The notes beneath the pieces were generated by a model. That model was not told the DNA's origin and ran no database searches. It saw only the letters and a list, made by a program, of their open reading frames with translations. DNA of 64,000 nucleotides from contig JAMKCH010084901.1 of the NCBI GenBank assembly GCA_023653785.1, positions 48,344 to 112,343 on the forward strand, given 5' to 3'. Of this stretch, positions 21,735-33,480 are shown piece by piece (within the stretch, counting starts at the first letter, position 1; every line of letters starts with the position of its first letter). Both the position numbers and the translations under genes were made by a program. The DNA is from Ophioderma brevispina (lineage: Eukaryota > Echinodermata > Ophiuroidea > Amphilepidida > Ophiodermatidae).

Positions 21735-22030
21735 TACTCGAATGAACTTCTAATGAAAAAGTTACATTATAGCCTCGTTGTTATGTACTTAAAATGTGTG
21801 CTCGAAATGTCTTTTTAAGTCCTTTTTGAGTCATTCTACTAAGTTGTTAGGTCATTTAGAGTACAGTGTGCTCCTGGGGAGCAAATTCAAAATGGGATAG
21901 TACTTTTCTAGTACAATGTGTCGTAAGTGTACTTTTTTATCTAGACATTTCTAAAAAGACAGGACAGCTAGTACATTTTCGAGTGCAACGGGCTTTCAAA
22001 TAACTTTTTGTACAAACATTCTTAAGAGTG
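21735..22030. repeat. GTAC-motif cluster 2
   Basis: At least seven GTAC cores in about 300 bases, in contexts such as TAGTACTTTTCTAGTACA, GTGTACTTTTTTATC, TAGTACATTTTCGAG and GTGCTCGAAATG. The same word set occurs in the clusters at 12.3, 27.6 and 38.5 kb. It lies about 0.6 kb downstream of a ferlin exon. Confidence 0.6.
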
Positions 22031-22645
22031 CCACATTTCAACTTTTAAATGAAAATGCAATTAACACTGATAAATTTATATGGTTTGTATTTCTGCAACG
22101 CGACCTTGTAAAATATATGAAATTTAATGATGGAGGGGGTGAGTAGCGTTATGTTTTTGATGTAGACATTTTTTAAAATGAACGGAAACTAACATCTGAT
22201 CCCGATCAACTCAGTTTCAGGACTTCTCCAAGTACCTGCAGTCGGAATCCTAGAAATTCCTAAAAACAATGAACAGAACTTCCACTGTACCCATTGGGGA
22301 GTATGTCGTGATGGCAGAATAATATATTCAAATCATAATGCCAAAAACACTTCAAAACACTTAGGTGTATAGGTGATAGTCCAGAAAAAATCTAGAATCA
22401 TAGGAGAAAATAAGGAATAGTTTCAGTGCTTTAAATGCTACTTACCAAAGGTAGGGAGAAAAACAAGGCCAAGCCCAATTGAATACAATGGACGTTAGAT
22501 CTTGTTCCCCCCACATTGTGGTTCAAACCTAAGCATTTTAGACGTCAAAAACTATCCTTATTTTAATCCTATGTGCTCCACCAATAATATGCACCATATT
22601 ATCAAAATGTTATTTATTATTTATAACATTCGGCATTTGCCAAGC
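22031..22645. other. Ferlin intron, nothing recognised
   Basis: AT-rich. A short open stretch at about 22210-22370 on the + strand has no family match that I can name. Confidence 0.35.
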
Positions 22646-22649
22646 AGAA

Positions 22650-22832
22650 CCCAATATTGCTATATGCATTAAATTCAAGGAATGCCTCCAGAACAGCGGG
22701 GGGGAAGAATTTATGGGAAGAAGTCCGAAGTGCTCGGAGAAAAACCTACGGCACTTGTCTGTGGACGGGAATCGAACCCGGGCGCATTGGTGAAAGGTGG
22801 ACCACTACACCACACCACACCGCCCTCTATAA
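22650..22832 (-). repeat. tRNA-derived SINE, minus strand
   Basis: The reverse strand reads GGGCGGTGTGGTGTGGTGTA, GTGGTCCACCTTTCACC and GCCCGGGTTCGATTCCCGTC, a tRNA-like head resembling tRNA-Glu with TTC in the anticodon position. A noncoding body follows (CGGACTTCTTCCCATAAATT). The lack of proper acceptor pairing and the attached body make it a SINE, not a tRNA gene. Confidence 0.75.
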
Positions 22833-23534
22833 TCAAGCAAACTTGAAATGCCCTGTAAAACTGCAAATGACCCTCCCTTTTTATTGATTTTGCTCTTTTA
22901 GTCTATAACTCCAAAAACTTTCGGCTGGATTGAGTCCCAACTATACCTTTATGGAATCCTAATATGATCAGACAAATAATTGGGGGTTACGCTTTTCAAC
23001 ATGATTGAAGTAGTTTTAGTTTAATTAAAAATATCCCCCGTGTAAATCTGATTACCCCCTATCCGGCTATAGCTACCATTCCAGGAATGCTATCATCCAT
23101 TTTTGTGTAGGCCATGGTATACGATTCCTTTGACAAATTATTGACCAAGATTCATGCATTTATTCTGGAACAAGGCGAATAAATGTATCAGAATTTTCTA
23201 ATATTTCTTAGTGGAGTACAAAAGAACTCTGGCGGGTAATAATTATTTATTCCTATCATTTTCTTTTCTTATGTTGAACGCTGCAGAGGTTTGTTGAAGT
23301 TTGGTGTTTGGGATTTATTCAGTTCAGTTTCATTGATTTTGTCGTGAGAAAAGGGCATTTTTTAATTACGGCCTTAAGCTGATCTGGTATCGTCACATAC
23401 TATTGTATTGATTGCTGTGAAGTATATCACCTCTCACAACAATGGAAATCGTCGACCGCCCCGCAAAAACTTTTAATGAACTGACAGGAATAAAATCCTA
23501 CTATACGGTTTTAATCACCATTTAATTGAGATGT
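22833..23534. other. Ferlin intron, nothing recognised
   Basis: AT-rich sequence without coding or repeat signals that I can name. Confidence 0.4.
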
Positions 23535-23898
23535 AGAGACGGTTCGGCTGTGACCCTCTGCAAGACCGAACGTTAGAAGACCGAAGTATAATTCCCAGGG
23601 ATTATCCTTTTAAGTGGATTTAAGAGACTTGGGGCTAAGTTCCTATTGAAGTAGGGGGTGGTAAATACAGCCGACCCCCCGGTGCCGCCATAACACAGAC
23701 GTTGCCGCCGTGTGAAATATTATGGTCCACGGGTGCTTAATTGTGATTGGTTAATGGTTCGTAATTGCGCAGGTGAATGCGAAGGCGCGATTGGTTTCGG
23801 TTCATCAGTTGTCAATTATTAAATCACCGATTTTAATTTCAAAAATTGACATCGACGAACAAACATGGATCTTCAAAGTAATGTCACTACCACGGCGG
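23535..23898 (+). repeat. Repeat part A, interrupted by a LINE
   Basis: It shares many long words with the reverse complement of 41415-41785: GTGACCCTCTGC, GACCGAAGTATAAT, CCTTTTAAGTGG, TTGCCGCCGTGT, TCGGTTCATCA and CGACGAACAAACATG. It runs to CTACCACGGCGG, after which a LINE intervenes; the matching sequence resumes at about 25470. It is noncoding and its class is unknown. Confidence 0.8.
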
Positions 23899-25470
23899 CA
23901 AAGGATATGCTTTTGGTGACACCTATGTCAGAGAGCAGGCTCGGAGCAGGTTCTACCTTTGGTTCGATATTTGTGGGGTCTCCAACATGTGCGACGATAT
24001 CTACTGATCTGCATATAGTGTCAGTGATCTTCAAATTATGCTTCCGTCCAACTGCAGAGTATGCCTCGGCAACATCTTTATGTACTCACCCAGAAAAGTT
24101 CCATCCTCATCTTGAATTTCAACACCACGGAATGTTGTCAGGAAGTCCAGACCTTTTAAGCTCAGAGATCTCCTGTTCATGTCCGCTTCTGAATGTACTC
24201 ATCTGGGCCTCCTTAGAACAACTTCAAACAACAACAAGCCCTGATTGATGAGAGGCTAAGCAGCTAGAAGAACAACATATATGTATGCTCTGGGATCAGG
24301 TTTGCATAGTCACAATAGAATACTGAATGTCTTTGTGCTGCCGAGATATTTGCATATATTGGAAAACAATCAACCTGATCATTACAGAAGTCAAGTCCTC
24401 ACAACCAGCATTGAAGGTCCCGAGGCAAATTCATATGACACAGTAGATGCTGTGTCGCCTTTTTAGACATGACCTATTGAGGCAATCATAGATCAGCGAA
24501 GACTCAACTATTTGAGCAACTGCAAGGACAAAGGGTTGAACGCCAAATTGCCATTCACACTTGCAAATAAAGACATTAAATCACACACTGGTTTGTTGGG
24601 ACAGTGATTACACTTGCCAAATATGCCTTGTCTGATGCACACAGTCTTTTAGAAGATCCACCATCTAAAAGCGCTTGGAAGAACACTGTCAAAATAGCAG
24701 TTGAAAACTACTGGGCAACAAAGCTGTACAATCAAGCCATCTCAAAATCTTCAATTGGGAAACTGGCAAGTTTTTCCAGGCACACCATCTGTGGGGCTCT
24801 GTGGATCATAACCATGTTGATGTTCACAGGGCATCTATAAAGTGTAGGCTGGCAACTGGCACTTACATCCTGCAGGCAAACAAGGCCAGATTCAACAAGT
24901 TTGCTGCTGATCCAACATGCCCGCTGTGCAGAGAACATCCTGAGAATCGTATGCATTTCCTTCTGGAATGCACAGCTCTCGCAAGTTCACGTACCAAATA
25001 CATCAACGAGTACGAATCCGTCATTGCAGAAAACTTCAATGAAGATATGTGGGAAGAAATCTCCTCTGACAACAACATCTTTCTTCAGCTTATTCTGGAC
25101 TGCACTAAGTGTCCTCAAGCTTCTGCTCTTCAAAACAATAACATCGTACATGAACTTGAAGCGCTCAGTAGAAGACTGTGTTACGCTCTCCACCAACATA
25201 GGTCCAAGATCATCTCAGATACATGCGTCCCAGAGAATCCACCTTAACTCTGCTGCTGCTTGTACCATTTTGCTTGATTTTTGCATGGCTGTAGTTAGTC
25301 CTTTTCTTTTGTGGTAGCTTAGACTTAGTTGTGTTGTCCTTAGTAGTGATGGTGTGTTTTATGCTGTCTTCACGTACGTGTGGTGATGGGTTGGAGGTGC
25401 CTTTCATCTTTACGAAGATCTCTTCGGTGCTCCTTTTACAAGAGGAAATTACGTTCTACTACTACTACTA
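23899..25470 (+). mobile_element. Non-LTR retrotransposon (LINE) 3' half, frame-broken
   Basis: Reading pieces in order: HLGLLRTTSNNNK, ALIDERLSS ARRTTYMYALGSGLH, VLPRYLHILE, WFV-like region, TLAKYALSDAHSLLEDPPSK, SAWKNTVKIAVENYW, then a zinc-knuckle CPLCREHPENRMHFLLECTA at about 24918-24977. This is the C-terminal third of a CR1/Jockey-like ORF2 with its Cx2CxxxxxxxHxxxxC finger. At least two frame changes (for example near 24800) break it. The 3' UTR ends in (CTA)n at about 25456-25470. The catalytic RT core is absent, so the copy is 5'-truncated and dead. Confidence 0.85.
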
Positions 25471-25668
25471 TGGTTTCGACGGGCATGTTTCAATTACATG
25501 AAAAGGAAGTGAAGGGCAGGACTATACAGTGAGCTGTCGGTATCGGAGGGGGGGTGAAATGGCCCAGTTTAGTAGTGGTGGGGGGAAGTGATTCGCTATA
25601 ATAGCGCACAACCACGCACCGCCTGATGTGACAGTTCTGCAGTTCAAGAAGGAGTTAAAGGAGGAGTC
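25471..25668 (+). repeat. Repeat part B, resumed after the LINE
   Basis: It starts TTTCGACGGGCATGTTT and runs to TTAAAGGAGGAGTC. The reverse complement of 41230-41405 contains the same order: ACGGGCATGTTT, GCACAACCACG, CTGATGTGACAGTTCTGCA and CTAAAGGAGGAG. Together with part A it defines the interrupted element. Confidence 0.8.
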
Positions 25669-25769
25669 TAAACCGTAAAGTGTATGAAAATGTGTGGAAT
25701 CAATACATAGAAGGCACTAATGAAGAAGCTGAATGATTGGAAATGATGGCCTGACTACCGGAAACTTTG

Positions 25770-26157
25770 CTATCTTTCGGCAGTGGAACCAAGTTTGAAT
25801 TGGGAAATGCAATGGGAGTATTGATTGCTGTCATAATTATATGGCCAGAACTGTGTTTTGACTCACATAAGAGATAGTTGCGGCGCGGGCAAGCATGACA
25901 CGTACAATGTACACACAAAGATTTCCTGCATTCGGTTGTGTGTATACTACAACGCGGTTCATTTAAACTTAGGTCAGTAAGCCGTGGCTTGATCGAACGC
26001 TATAAATAGCCGAAAGCCTTCTGGTTATTTGCATAATAGGAATGTACAGGCGCAAAGTGCCGTCGGTGACTAGAGTCGATTTACGCATGCGCGAAAATCT
26101 TGTACAGCTTCTATAGAGTAAGTTTGTTTGTGCATTGGTGGATTGCGTATGTTGCAA
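25770..26157 (+). repeat. Repeat part C, direct copy at 40.2 kb
   Basis: From GTGGAACCAAGTTTGAAT to GTTTGTTTGTGC it matches 40215-40600 in the same orientation, sharing AATGCAATGGG, TATTGATTGCT, GTTGTGTGTATAC, AGCCTTCTGGTTA and CTATAGAGTA, with many indels. It ends about 150 bases before the ferlin exon at 26305. Class unknown. Confidence 0.8.
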
Positions 26158-26304
26158 GACCGCGGTTAAAAAGCCATCGCGTGCTTCAATACATTAATAA
26201 TTGCATATATTACAGGTTACTTAATTGTCCTACCATAATCAAAGATAACAGGACTGAATAAGCCTTTGAATATTACTTGAGATAGCTGTATTTTGTTTTC
26301 ACAG

Positions 26305-26473
26305 TGAGGAAGAGTTATCCAATCAACTTGACCAAGCCAAATATGCCAAGCGGAAAAACATGGCTGATGACGCCAAGAAATTGCAAGAAAAACTTGACTC
26401 ATCTGATGAACTAGATAGCATATTTTACCATCTGGAAGAGCAGCTGGTCATCTTACAAGAAATGCTGATAGAG
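26305..26473 (+). CDS. Probable ferlin exon, helical FerA-region
   Basis: It lies between a TTTTCACAG acceptor (AG 26303-26304) and a GTAACG donor at 26474. One base completes a codon, then 56 open codons follow, phase 0 at the end. The content is strongly helical and charged: EEELSNQLDQAKYAKRKN, DDAKKLQEKL, then DELDSIFYHLEEQLVILQ. Ferlins carry a helical FerA segment at this position, after the PVVV/WED block and before FerB. The specific match to FerA is weak; the assignment rests on strand, order, good splice signals and phase. An alternative is an exon of an unrelated coiled-coil gene. Confidence 0.55.
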
Positions 26474-27095
26474 GTAACGACACGTAGTTTAAATACTTCA
26501 TAAAAAGAGGTATATATGTCTTGCTTTAGTTTACACATTTTATTTTTGTTGTAGCGGAACATGTTCGGTTCAGAAACATTCTTAATCTTTCTGCGCAGGC
26601 GCGTGCCTTTCGGGGTGTATAAGCTTGGTTTGAATTTGAATTCGGGGCTTCTAGCTCGGCGATGCCTTGTGCTGGAGGACGTCCGGCGAAATTGGTTTAA
26701 ATACATGTATATCACGAATTTACAGTCATCATTAATTTGTTATCAATCATGATGCAATCTATTCTACATGTAGAACTAAATTTAGTAAGATGATAGACTT
26801 TACACGCCATGTACCTCGCAATTAGGTTTTGATTAAGAGTTTGCATGTTGGAAGTGGAGCTTGTTATATGTCAGCAAATGAATAACATGCCAACAGACTA
26901 TGATTGTCATTTTACCGTGGATAATCATCATGAAACTCCTAGTTTCTGGTACCCATTCCCTTAACTTGTGCTCTAACGGTAACACCCAAAAGACCACAAT
27001 TTTGTCACCATACCCCCGGGGGGCAATCACCTATGAAATGGATGTGGGTGTAAGGCTGACACTTCCAAACCCAGGGACAATCAGCGACAGAGGAC
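26474..27095. other. Ferlin intron, nothing recognised
   Basis: AT-rich start of what is nominally a 37-kb intron. The FerB exon expected to follow was not identified. Confidence 0.4.
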
Positions 27096-27300
27096 TCCAA
27101 AAATAGGGGTCTTTAGGTGAGAGACAGCCAAATTGCCCCTAAATATGGGGTTTTCGCGTCACAAATTTGATGCAAAATGTTCCAAAAAATGGGCTCTTTG
27201 GGTGAGATCTTTGCAAAATATTCTAAAAAATAAGAGTTCTTTGGGTGACAATTTTCAACATTTCCTCCCAAAATAAGGGTCTTTGGGTGACAAAGTAGTT
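27096..27300. repeat. Four-copy degenerate repeat 'AAAATAAGGGTCTTTGGGTGA'
   Basis: Variants occur near 27098, 27184, 27225 and 27268, each with a TCTTT-GGGTGA core preceded by an A-run. Spacing is irregular (about 40-86 bases). Confidence 0.7.
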
Positions 27301-27549
27301 CTACACGTAATTAGGGGGGTGTATTGAACCTACCTCCTTTGCTCGCAATCTCGGATTTGGTCTTAATTTCAGCTGACTATGAAAGAGCTATTAAGAACGT
27401 GTTGGCTTATCATATCGATTTAGATTCACCCAAAGTACTGCTTCCCAGCCATGCAAATTGTTTTGCTTGGACATAAAATCACTTGACCAATAAATGTAGC
27501 ATTTTAAACAAATCTAAGGATAAGAAAAGTCTGTCCTTCTTTAAGCGCA

Positions 27550-28030
27550 AAAGAGTACCAGGAAAGTTTTCAACATTTTCTGCTGCACTCGAAATGTAGC
27601 TCTTTAATATGGTCATCATTTACTGTTATAAGCGAAAGGAACTTTTTTGTACTTTTTGGCATTTCGAGTATAATGTTGAGATCGAGTACATTTAGAGTAC
27701 GTGTAAAATGTACTAGAAAAGTCCTTTTTTTTATCTGCTCATTACTGAGGTGCACATTTCGAACGAGAAACTAGTACTTATGAGTTAACATTGGAGTACA
27801 TTGTTTGGGTCGATACATTTTTGTGTTTTTGATCAAGTACATTGTGCATTTAGAGAATATGCTCCGGGAAAAAAAAATTTAAAAACAGCATATTACTTCC
27901 GAGTGTCATTTCAAGTAGAGTGTAGTTTTTCCTCTTGACGCTCTTTAGATGCACATTTAGAACAGGAAGCAAGTAGATTTCTAGTACATTTGTTCTCAAA
28001 GGTACTTTTTTTCTGTACATACCCTATTGT
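27550..28030. repeat. GTAC-motif cluster 3
   Basis: About eleven GTAC cores in 480 bases, in contexts including GCATTTCGAGTATAATG, GATCGAGTACATTTAGAG, AAATGTACTAGAAAAGTCC and CTAGTACATTTGTTCTC. This is the richest of the four clusters and begins about 1.1 kb after the ferlin exon at 26305-26473. Confidence 0.6.
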
Positions 28031-29190
28031 CCTAAACTTGACCGTAGGGATGTGGAGTTCATGAAACATGTGCTGATAAAATTAAAAGTGGTGGCAATTT
28101 GAATACGCCCATCGTAAAGGCAAAAACACCTCGAGACTAAGTTTTGGTGTTAAAATGTTTTTTCTTGTCAAGGATGTCAATGAAATTATTCCCAAAACTA
28201 CAACTTTGCATGTGCCGACATTTTCCAAGATGGCTGAACTTATTGACACAATCTTACATCTCTTATTATTTAGCCTATGAATATAATTGTGGTGTCAAAT
28301 TACAATTTTTTGGTTAACTGATTTTCAATGAAACTATTTGCAAAACTGTCAGATGAATATAAGCGTAATAAAATTTTCATACGGCACCTATTTTTTCAAG
28401 ATGGTCCGATATATAAAGGCAAAATCTTTTATATCTGACACTATACAGCACCTAGGACGACGTTTGGTGACAAGTGTATGTTTTTAGGTCAAGGCTTTCA
28501 CCAATATTCTCAAACGTGTCAGACAGTCGTAGTACATTTTATCTTGATCCCGATGTGACCCCAAAATGTGACATCTTGAATACTTTCAATGTATTCACCC
28601 CAAACATGTATTTGTAATTGCATGGGAATTTTGATAGTTAGGCCTGTATTACCTTTAATAGAAACTATGATATGTTTTGTTTCAGCCAGTTTAAGTAAAT
28701 TGGCCGCGAATTTCGAAGACTTAAATGGTCATGGTACGTACGTGTACCCCTGTTGGTAGTCAATATTTGGTGTTTTTCTTTCATAGGGACCCAACAGCGC
28801 ATTGAAAGTTTTAGGGGAGTTACTGAGGATTGGTGTTTGGTAATTAATATCATTTCATTATTAATTAATATATTTTAATCACTTTGCCACATTAAGCTGA
28901 CATTGCAGAAACTCTCTTGTATTTAAAATGTTGGGCTATCTTAAGAAAACAGTGGCCATAGGCAAATGAACATCACTTTATATTCTTTTACAGTTTTTGG
29001 AATAGTTTTACTGAAATCCGTGACCCAGAAAGCGTCAATTGACACAAAAATCATCTTCTTAGGGTAATAATAAGAGATATACTGTTTCTAGATGGATTGG
29101 GCATCTTTGAAAAATGCCGGAAATAGAACGTTGTCATGACTCAAGACATTCGGCAATTGTATATTTAGTGGAGTGAGCTAGACCCACAAT
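28031..29190. other. Intron, nothing recognised
   Basis: AT-rich; a palindromic TACGTACGTGTACC occurs at 28736. No genes or element ends are seen. Confidence 0.35.
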
Positions 29191-29194
29191 CCGG

Positions 29195-29465
29195 GAAAAA
29201 ATGGTTAGAACATATGCATCGTCTCTTTCCAAAAAATGCCCCCTCTCTCTCCCCTGTTCAATGTTGAGCCACCTCATGTACTCAACTCTTGTCACTTCGC
29301 CCAACATTGATTGATTGGGGGTGTGGAAGGGTAGGTTCGAGGAACAAGACCCAGCCTTCAATAAACAAGGCATCGTGCCAACACGGCCACACTGTAATAA
29401 GCACAATATTTTTAACAATGAGTGATTAATTTTTCCAACAACTTTTTGTACCCGGATTGTGTGAG
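29195..29465. repeat. Interspersed repeat, direct copy at 36.9 kb
   Basis: It shares with 36878-37155 AAAAATGGTTAGAACAT, GAGCCACCTCATGT, CCCAACATTGATTGAT, GGGTAGGTTCGAGG, GGCATCGTGCCAACACGGCC and CCAACAACTTTTT. The order is the same and indels are many. The 113-codon open frame on the minus strand is not shared intact by the other copy and looks incidental. Confidence 0.85.
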
Positions 29466-29794
29466 CGAAATGCAAAAAAAATGATCTAATTTCAGATTTT
29501 GGATCATAACTTCTTTAGTGGGGAGATCTCATCGCCAAATTTCATTCGTAATATGACTGAAACTTATTTTTGCCTATGACATGAAAACATAAAACAAGTG
29601 CATTTTCGGGAATGGTGCATCAAAAAATGAATTGGGTCCCATTTTAACATGAAAAAACATACAAACAATGTGCATTTCGCGGAATGGTACATCAGAAATG
29701 AATTTTGGTCGTCCATTTGGTCCCTGATGTTTCACAATATTGTAACAATTATGAAACGCTGCTCCACAAAATTACAACGTGCATAGACCTCTCT

Positions 29795-29895
29795 CTATAC
29801 ACACACACACACAACAAACAAACACATTAACATACACCCACACACACACACACAATATAGATATATATATTATATATATATATATATATAGAAGC
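29795..29895. repeat. (CA)n / (TA)n compound microsatellite
   Basis: ACACACACAC-rich tracts at 29802-29853 pass into a TATA run at 29858-29890. Confidence 0.95.
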
Positions 29896-30064
29896 GAGGA
29901 GAGTTGAGGATCGAGAGGAGGAGAGAGTCATCAAAGTGTGATTAAACCCATCCATGGAAACGTGCGCTCAACCCAAAGGGAGCTATGTAATAAACAATTT
30001 AAAAGAATTTGAAAAAAACAAAAAATTAAAAAACTGAAAAAAATAAAAGTTTTTAAAATGTTTA

Positions 30065-30120
30065 TATAATCAATAGATATATGATATATCTATATATGAA
30101 TATATATATATATATATATC
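30065..30120. repeat. (TA)n microsatellite
   Basis: An imperfect TATA tract ending in about 20 pure TA bases. Confidence 0.9.
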
Positions 30121-30589
30121 AGAGAAGCCTATATATGGTTGTCTTTATAAATAACAGTGTCATCATGAACAATCACATCATTGTTTTACTACATTTTTTT
30201 ATACACTTGGCCATATCAATTTCATTTTTATTTGTAATCTTACTTAAAAAAAGTGAACCTTAACCAATCGACTTTTGGACGCCAATCAACGATATTCATT
30301 CGGCTCCTCACTGGTTTTCAAAGCATTGGTGCTGTGACACTTGCCGCACTGATCTTTCCTCACTTTAATTAGTCTGTGAGTCATAGTGTATGTGAATGAA
30401 TGATTGCGCAATGCCTTTCTTTCATACACTAATGACTTGCTACAGCGTATGATCAAAAATCCAAAATACACAAACTTATCGCTTATAAGACAAGACAGCT
30501 GGACTTAGCAAGCAATTTTCAAAACTTCATTCTAAACTTTGGCCCCATAAAACAACAGGAGTTTTGAACACAGATATGGCTATTCACAG

Positions 30590-32120
30590 GAGGAAATATT
30601 CCGCCCGCCGACATCCGAGCGCATTATGCACGCTTCTTCGAGTGCATCAATATGACATGCGTCAGGTGCTCAATTATGATGGTATTTCAGCAAGCAGTGC
30701 TGCTGAGATGCGCCTGAAATGAAATGAATGATGTGAAATGAAATGCAATAGAATCTCCAAGAAACACGTGCTGGAAGACTCGGAAAAACCTCCCAACAAA
30801 CTCACTGCGTTAGTTATACGGGAGCCTAAGGAATACTCAGGACTCAGTGGAGAAGGAACATTGTCCATTGCTCGCCTAATGACTGCTCGCACAGGATTGT
30901 CGACGACAGGCGTTAAAGTCGAAGAATGTTCTGAATAGTCTACACAGAGCAATGGATTTAGATTTCGACTGCCACGCACGAAAAGGTCGAGTCCTACGAC
31001 CAAAATAAAGATCTCAAACAACGTGTTAAACATTTGCCTAAAAAAAAATGGTTTTTGTTAAAGACACAGACAGTTTGCCGTGTATGGACGTGGCATTCTA
31101 CTTAGCATGCATTTCGTATGTGATATAAGACCACATTAGACCAAAGCCAAGGCTCCAAGACTACTAAAGTATATCGTAAGAGATGAAGGACTCATCAGAA
31201 GGTTGTGTACCTCAAAGGCCGTATCGATAAAGAAGGAGTGGTGAGTATAAATTGCCAGATTTGTTGTGAGCCCACCTCCGCCAACTATGGCCAAAGTGAG
31301 GGAGCCTCGTAGGGTTTATCCTAGGCGTATTAAGCGAGACGCATTCTTAACACCTAAGGGTATTATTTTGTTGGGGACGTGTCCATAGTGGTTAGCGTAT
31401 ATGATGGGTCTTGCGCCGGCAGACCTATTACGGGGGATAGGTATTATCTCTTTGGGAGTTTACGCCGGCACCGTTGGGTCAGCTTATCTCGTGGGCAAGC
31501 AGTGGATTGAGCGTTGGCGACGTCTTTTATATTTGGTGTACAGAACGAGTTGAGGACTAAGGTGTAGACGGATTATAAGTGTGAACCCCCCTTCATTTTT
31601 TACCTATGGAAAGATGCGAACGGTGCAGTAATATTCTGCCGATTTCAGTGACAGACAGAAACTTGGCTAATATGTTGCAGGAGTCGGATTGAAAGGATAC
31701 AAACTTGTTGTTCAAGGCGGATAACAGACCCCATCCCAAAATAGTGCCATGACTCGAGCGCTTTGAGGGAGGGTGGCGTGTCCAACTTGATGAGACATCA
31801 CTAGCCAGGTGGCGTCAGATGTGAATCCCATAGGGAAACATTTTTCCATCATTTTGAGCAAACGACTACAGAAGAGGCCTATTCTTCGTCAATTAGCAGA
31901 GAGACTTGAGAGGGAATTTCAGGAGAGGAACGGGTTATTCGGACGCTACATGCAATACCTCCAAGAACATTTGAACAAAAGGACCATTTGCCCATCAACT
32001 CGACCATCGTTTGAAATTGTTGTTGAAAATCATCATTAAGAAGAAAGACAAAAGAATCAAATACTGCACGTTAAAGAAAGAGAAGATCCCAGCAAAGCTA
32101 AAGACCATTTTGAAATGGCT
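30590..32120 (+). other. Unassigned stretch with several small + strand ORFs
   Basis: More GC-rich and less repetitive than its surroundings. Short + strand frames include one reading EPRRVYPRRIKRDAFLTP (about 31297-31400, basic), one with a likely membrane helix GIGIISLGVYAGTVGSAYLV followed by KQWIERWRRL (about 31402-31555), and a 76-codon helical charged frame at 31809-32039 (RLQKRPILRQLAERLEREF). Stops break the connections. I recognise no family. It may be a decayed mobile element with several small genes, or chance. Confidence 0.3.
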
Positions 32121-32334
32121 GCTGACTATTTTATTGATTGAATTTAGTATTTAGACTGGCATTGGCTTATCAATGTAATAATTTCTATTACATTATGGTG
32201 TCTAATTTGACAAGAATATTGATAATGACTCTTTGTACCTTCTGCGAGATTCAAAAACAGAACATAATGATACGCAAAGCCACACATACACACTCTCTTT
32301 TTCAAACAACATACAAAAATAAAAAGAAAATTAT

Positions 32335-32413
32335 ATGCAGGCTAGGGGTTGAACCCAGGGTACACTGATTAGCAGTCCAAATCTAATCGATTTGTCTACT
32401 CGAGCTATGGTAG
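32335..32413 (-). repeat. tRNA-Ser-like SINE head or tRNA pseudogene
   Basis: The reverse strand reads GTCTACCATAGCTCGAGTAG, a GGACTGCTAATC anticodon-loop-like word (GCT anticodon, as in tRNA-Ser), and GGGTTCAACCCC as B-box. The variable-arm and acceptor pairing are degraded. It is not a functional tRNA. Confidence 0.55.
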
Positions 32414-32999
32414 ACTGACTTGTGTGCGTGTAATTATGCACTTTCTAGTTACGCGTTAATATGGTAAAGGTTATTGTAAACAATTTACCGTCAAAAGTGA
32501 CCTAATATTTGTCATGATTTCAACCAGTAAAAAGAGTGGCATATTAAACTGCGAAAAATTAACATTAGAGAGAATAATCTCATCAAAGTTTCTGCACTTA
32601 AGAATGTCAAATATTTAGCGTGTGTAACAACAATTTACCATTGTTAAGAGGAAAAAGAACAACCAGACTAATCTTTTCAAGGAAATGGTACAATGCTACA
32701 AAGAGCACACATTCAATGCTTGGTAATTTGTATAACAATTACCTTAGTTCGGTGTAGTGTCACAGTCTGATAACCTCCCATAGACCACTGTTACAGATAA
32801 TAAATTGATGAATATGGGCATGATTTGCTTGGAGTCGCTATGCTATGACGCGCATTTGCTTGCCAAAATTGTTTGTAGATCACTAAAGAACAGGTCTTTC
32901 GGCCTGGTTGAAAATGACAAAAGTTTACATGAAATTAATGCCAAGTTGAAATGCTTTGTTTTTATAGAGTATTGTTAGCATTTCAATTAATCCTTCCCT
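32414..32999. other. Intron, nothing recognised
   Basis: AT-rich sequence with no features that I can support. Confidence 0.35.
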
Positions 33000-33480
33000 C
33001 AATCTTTCTTTTCTATTATTTTACTCTTTGTTTTGTTTTTGACTTCTTTAGATCTATATCCCTCCCGTATTAGACTTTAGGGTATTCATTTCGAGTCTCT
33101 TTCTTTCTTTATTCATTATTATTTCTTTTACTTTTTTTTTTTTATTTATTTCTGTATGGCTTTATTATTTATTCTACTTTGTTTTGTTTTTTACTGAGTT
33201 CTTTCTCTTTGTTTTGTGTTTTATAATTCTTTTATCTATATCCTCCCTTTGATATATGTATATTTATGTCTCTATCATTTCTATTATTTAACGCTAGGGC
33301 GGGAGGGAGTGCGGGAGAGGTGAGGGAGGGATGGCGGGATGGATGGAGCGGGAGTGATGTTATGTAGCTTTCGTGCTATCTTTCTTATTCTTTATATTCG
33401 TTCTTTCTTTCATTCTTTCGTATCTTGTTTCTTTCTTCTGTCTTGGTATTATATTTTATCCTTTCTCACTGTTTCAATCT
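33000..33480. repeat. T/C-rich low-complexity tract
   Basis: Dominated by TTT-C words (TTCTTTCTTT, TTTATTATT, TTTTGTTTT). The incidental frames are rich in Phe, Leu and Ser. A GGGAGGGAGTGCGGGAGAGG purine patch interrupts it at 33300. Confidence 0.85.

Noticed and set aside
23865..24248. 127-codon + strand ORF as a gene
   Set aside because: It straddles the border between repeat part A and the LINE; the LINE motifs are read in another frame.
24901..25317. 138-codon + strand ORF
   Set aside because: Shadow frame of the LINE zinc-knuckle C-terminus at 24801-25247.
29134..29475. 113-codon minus-strand ORF
   Set aside because: Lies in a noncoding interspersed repeat; the other copy at 36.9 kb does not keep the frame.
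32335..32413. Possible tRNA-Ser(GCT) gene on the minus strand
   Set aside because: The anticodon-loop word is right, but the arms are degraded and no proper variable arm is seen.
33300..33360. Purine-rich patch as a regulatory or quadruplex element
   Set aside because: Short and embedded in low-complexity sequence; no independent support.
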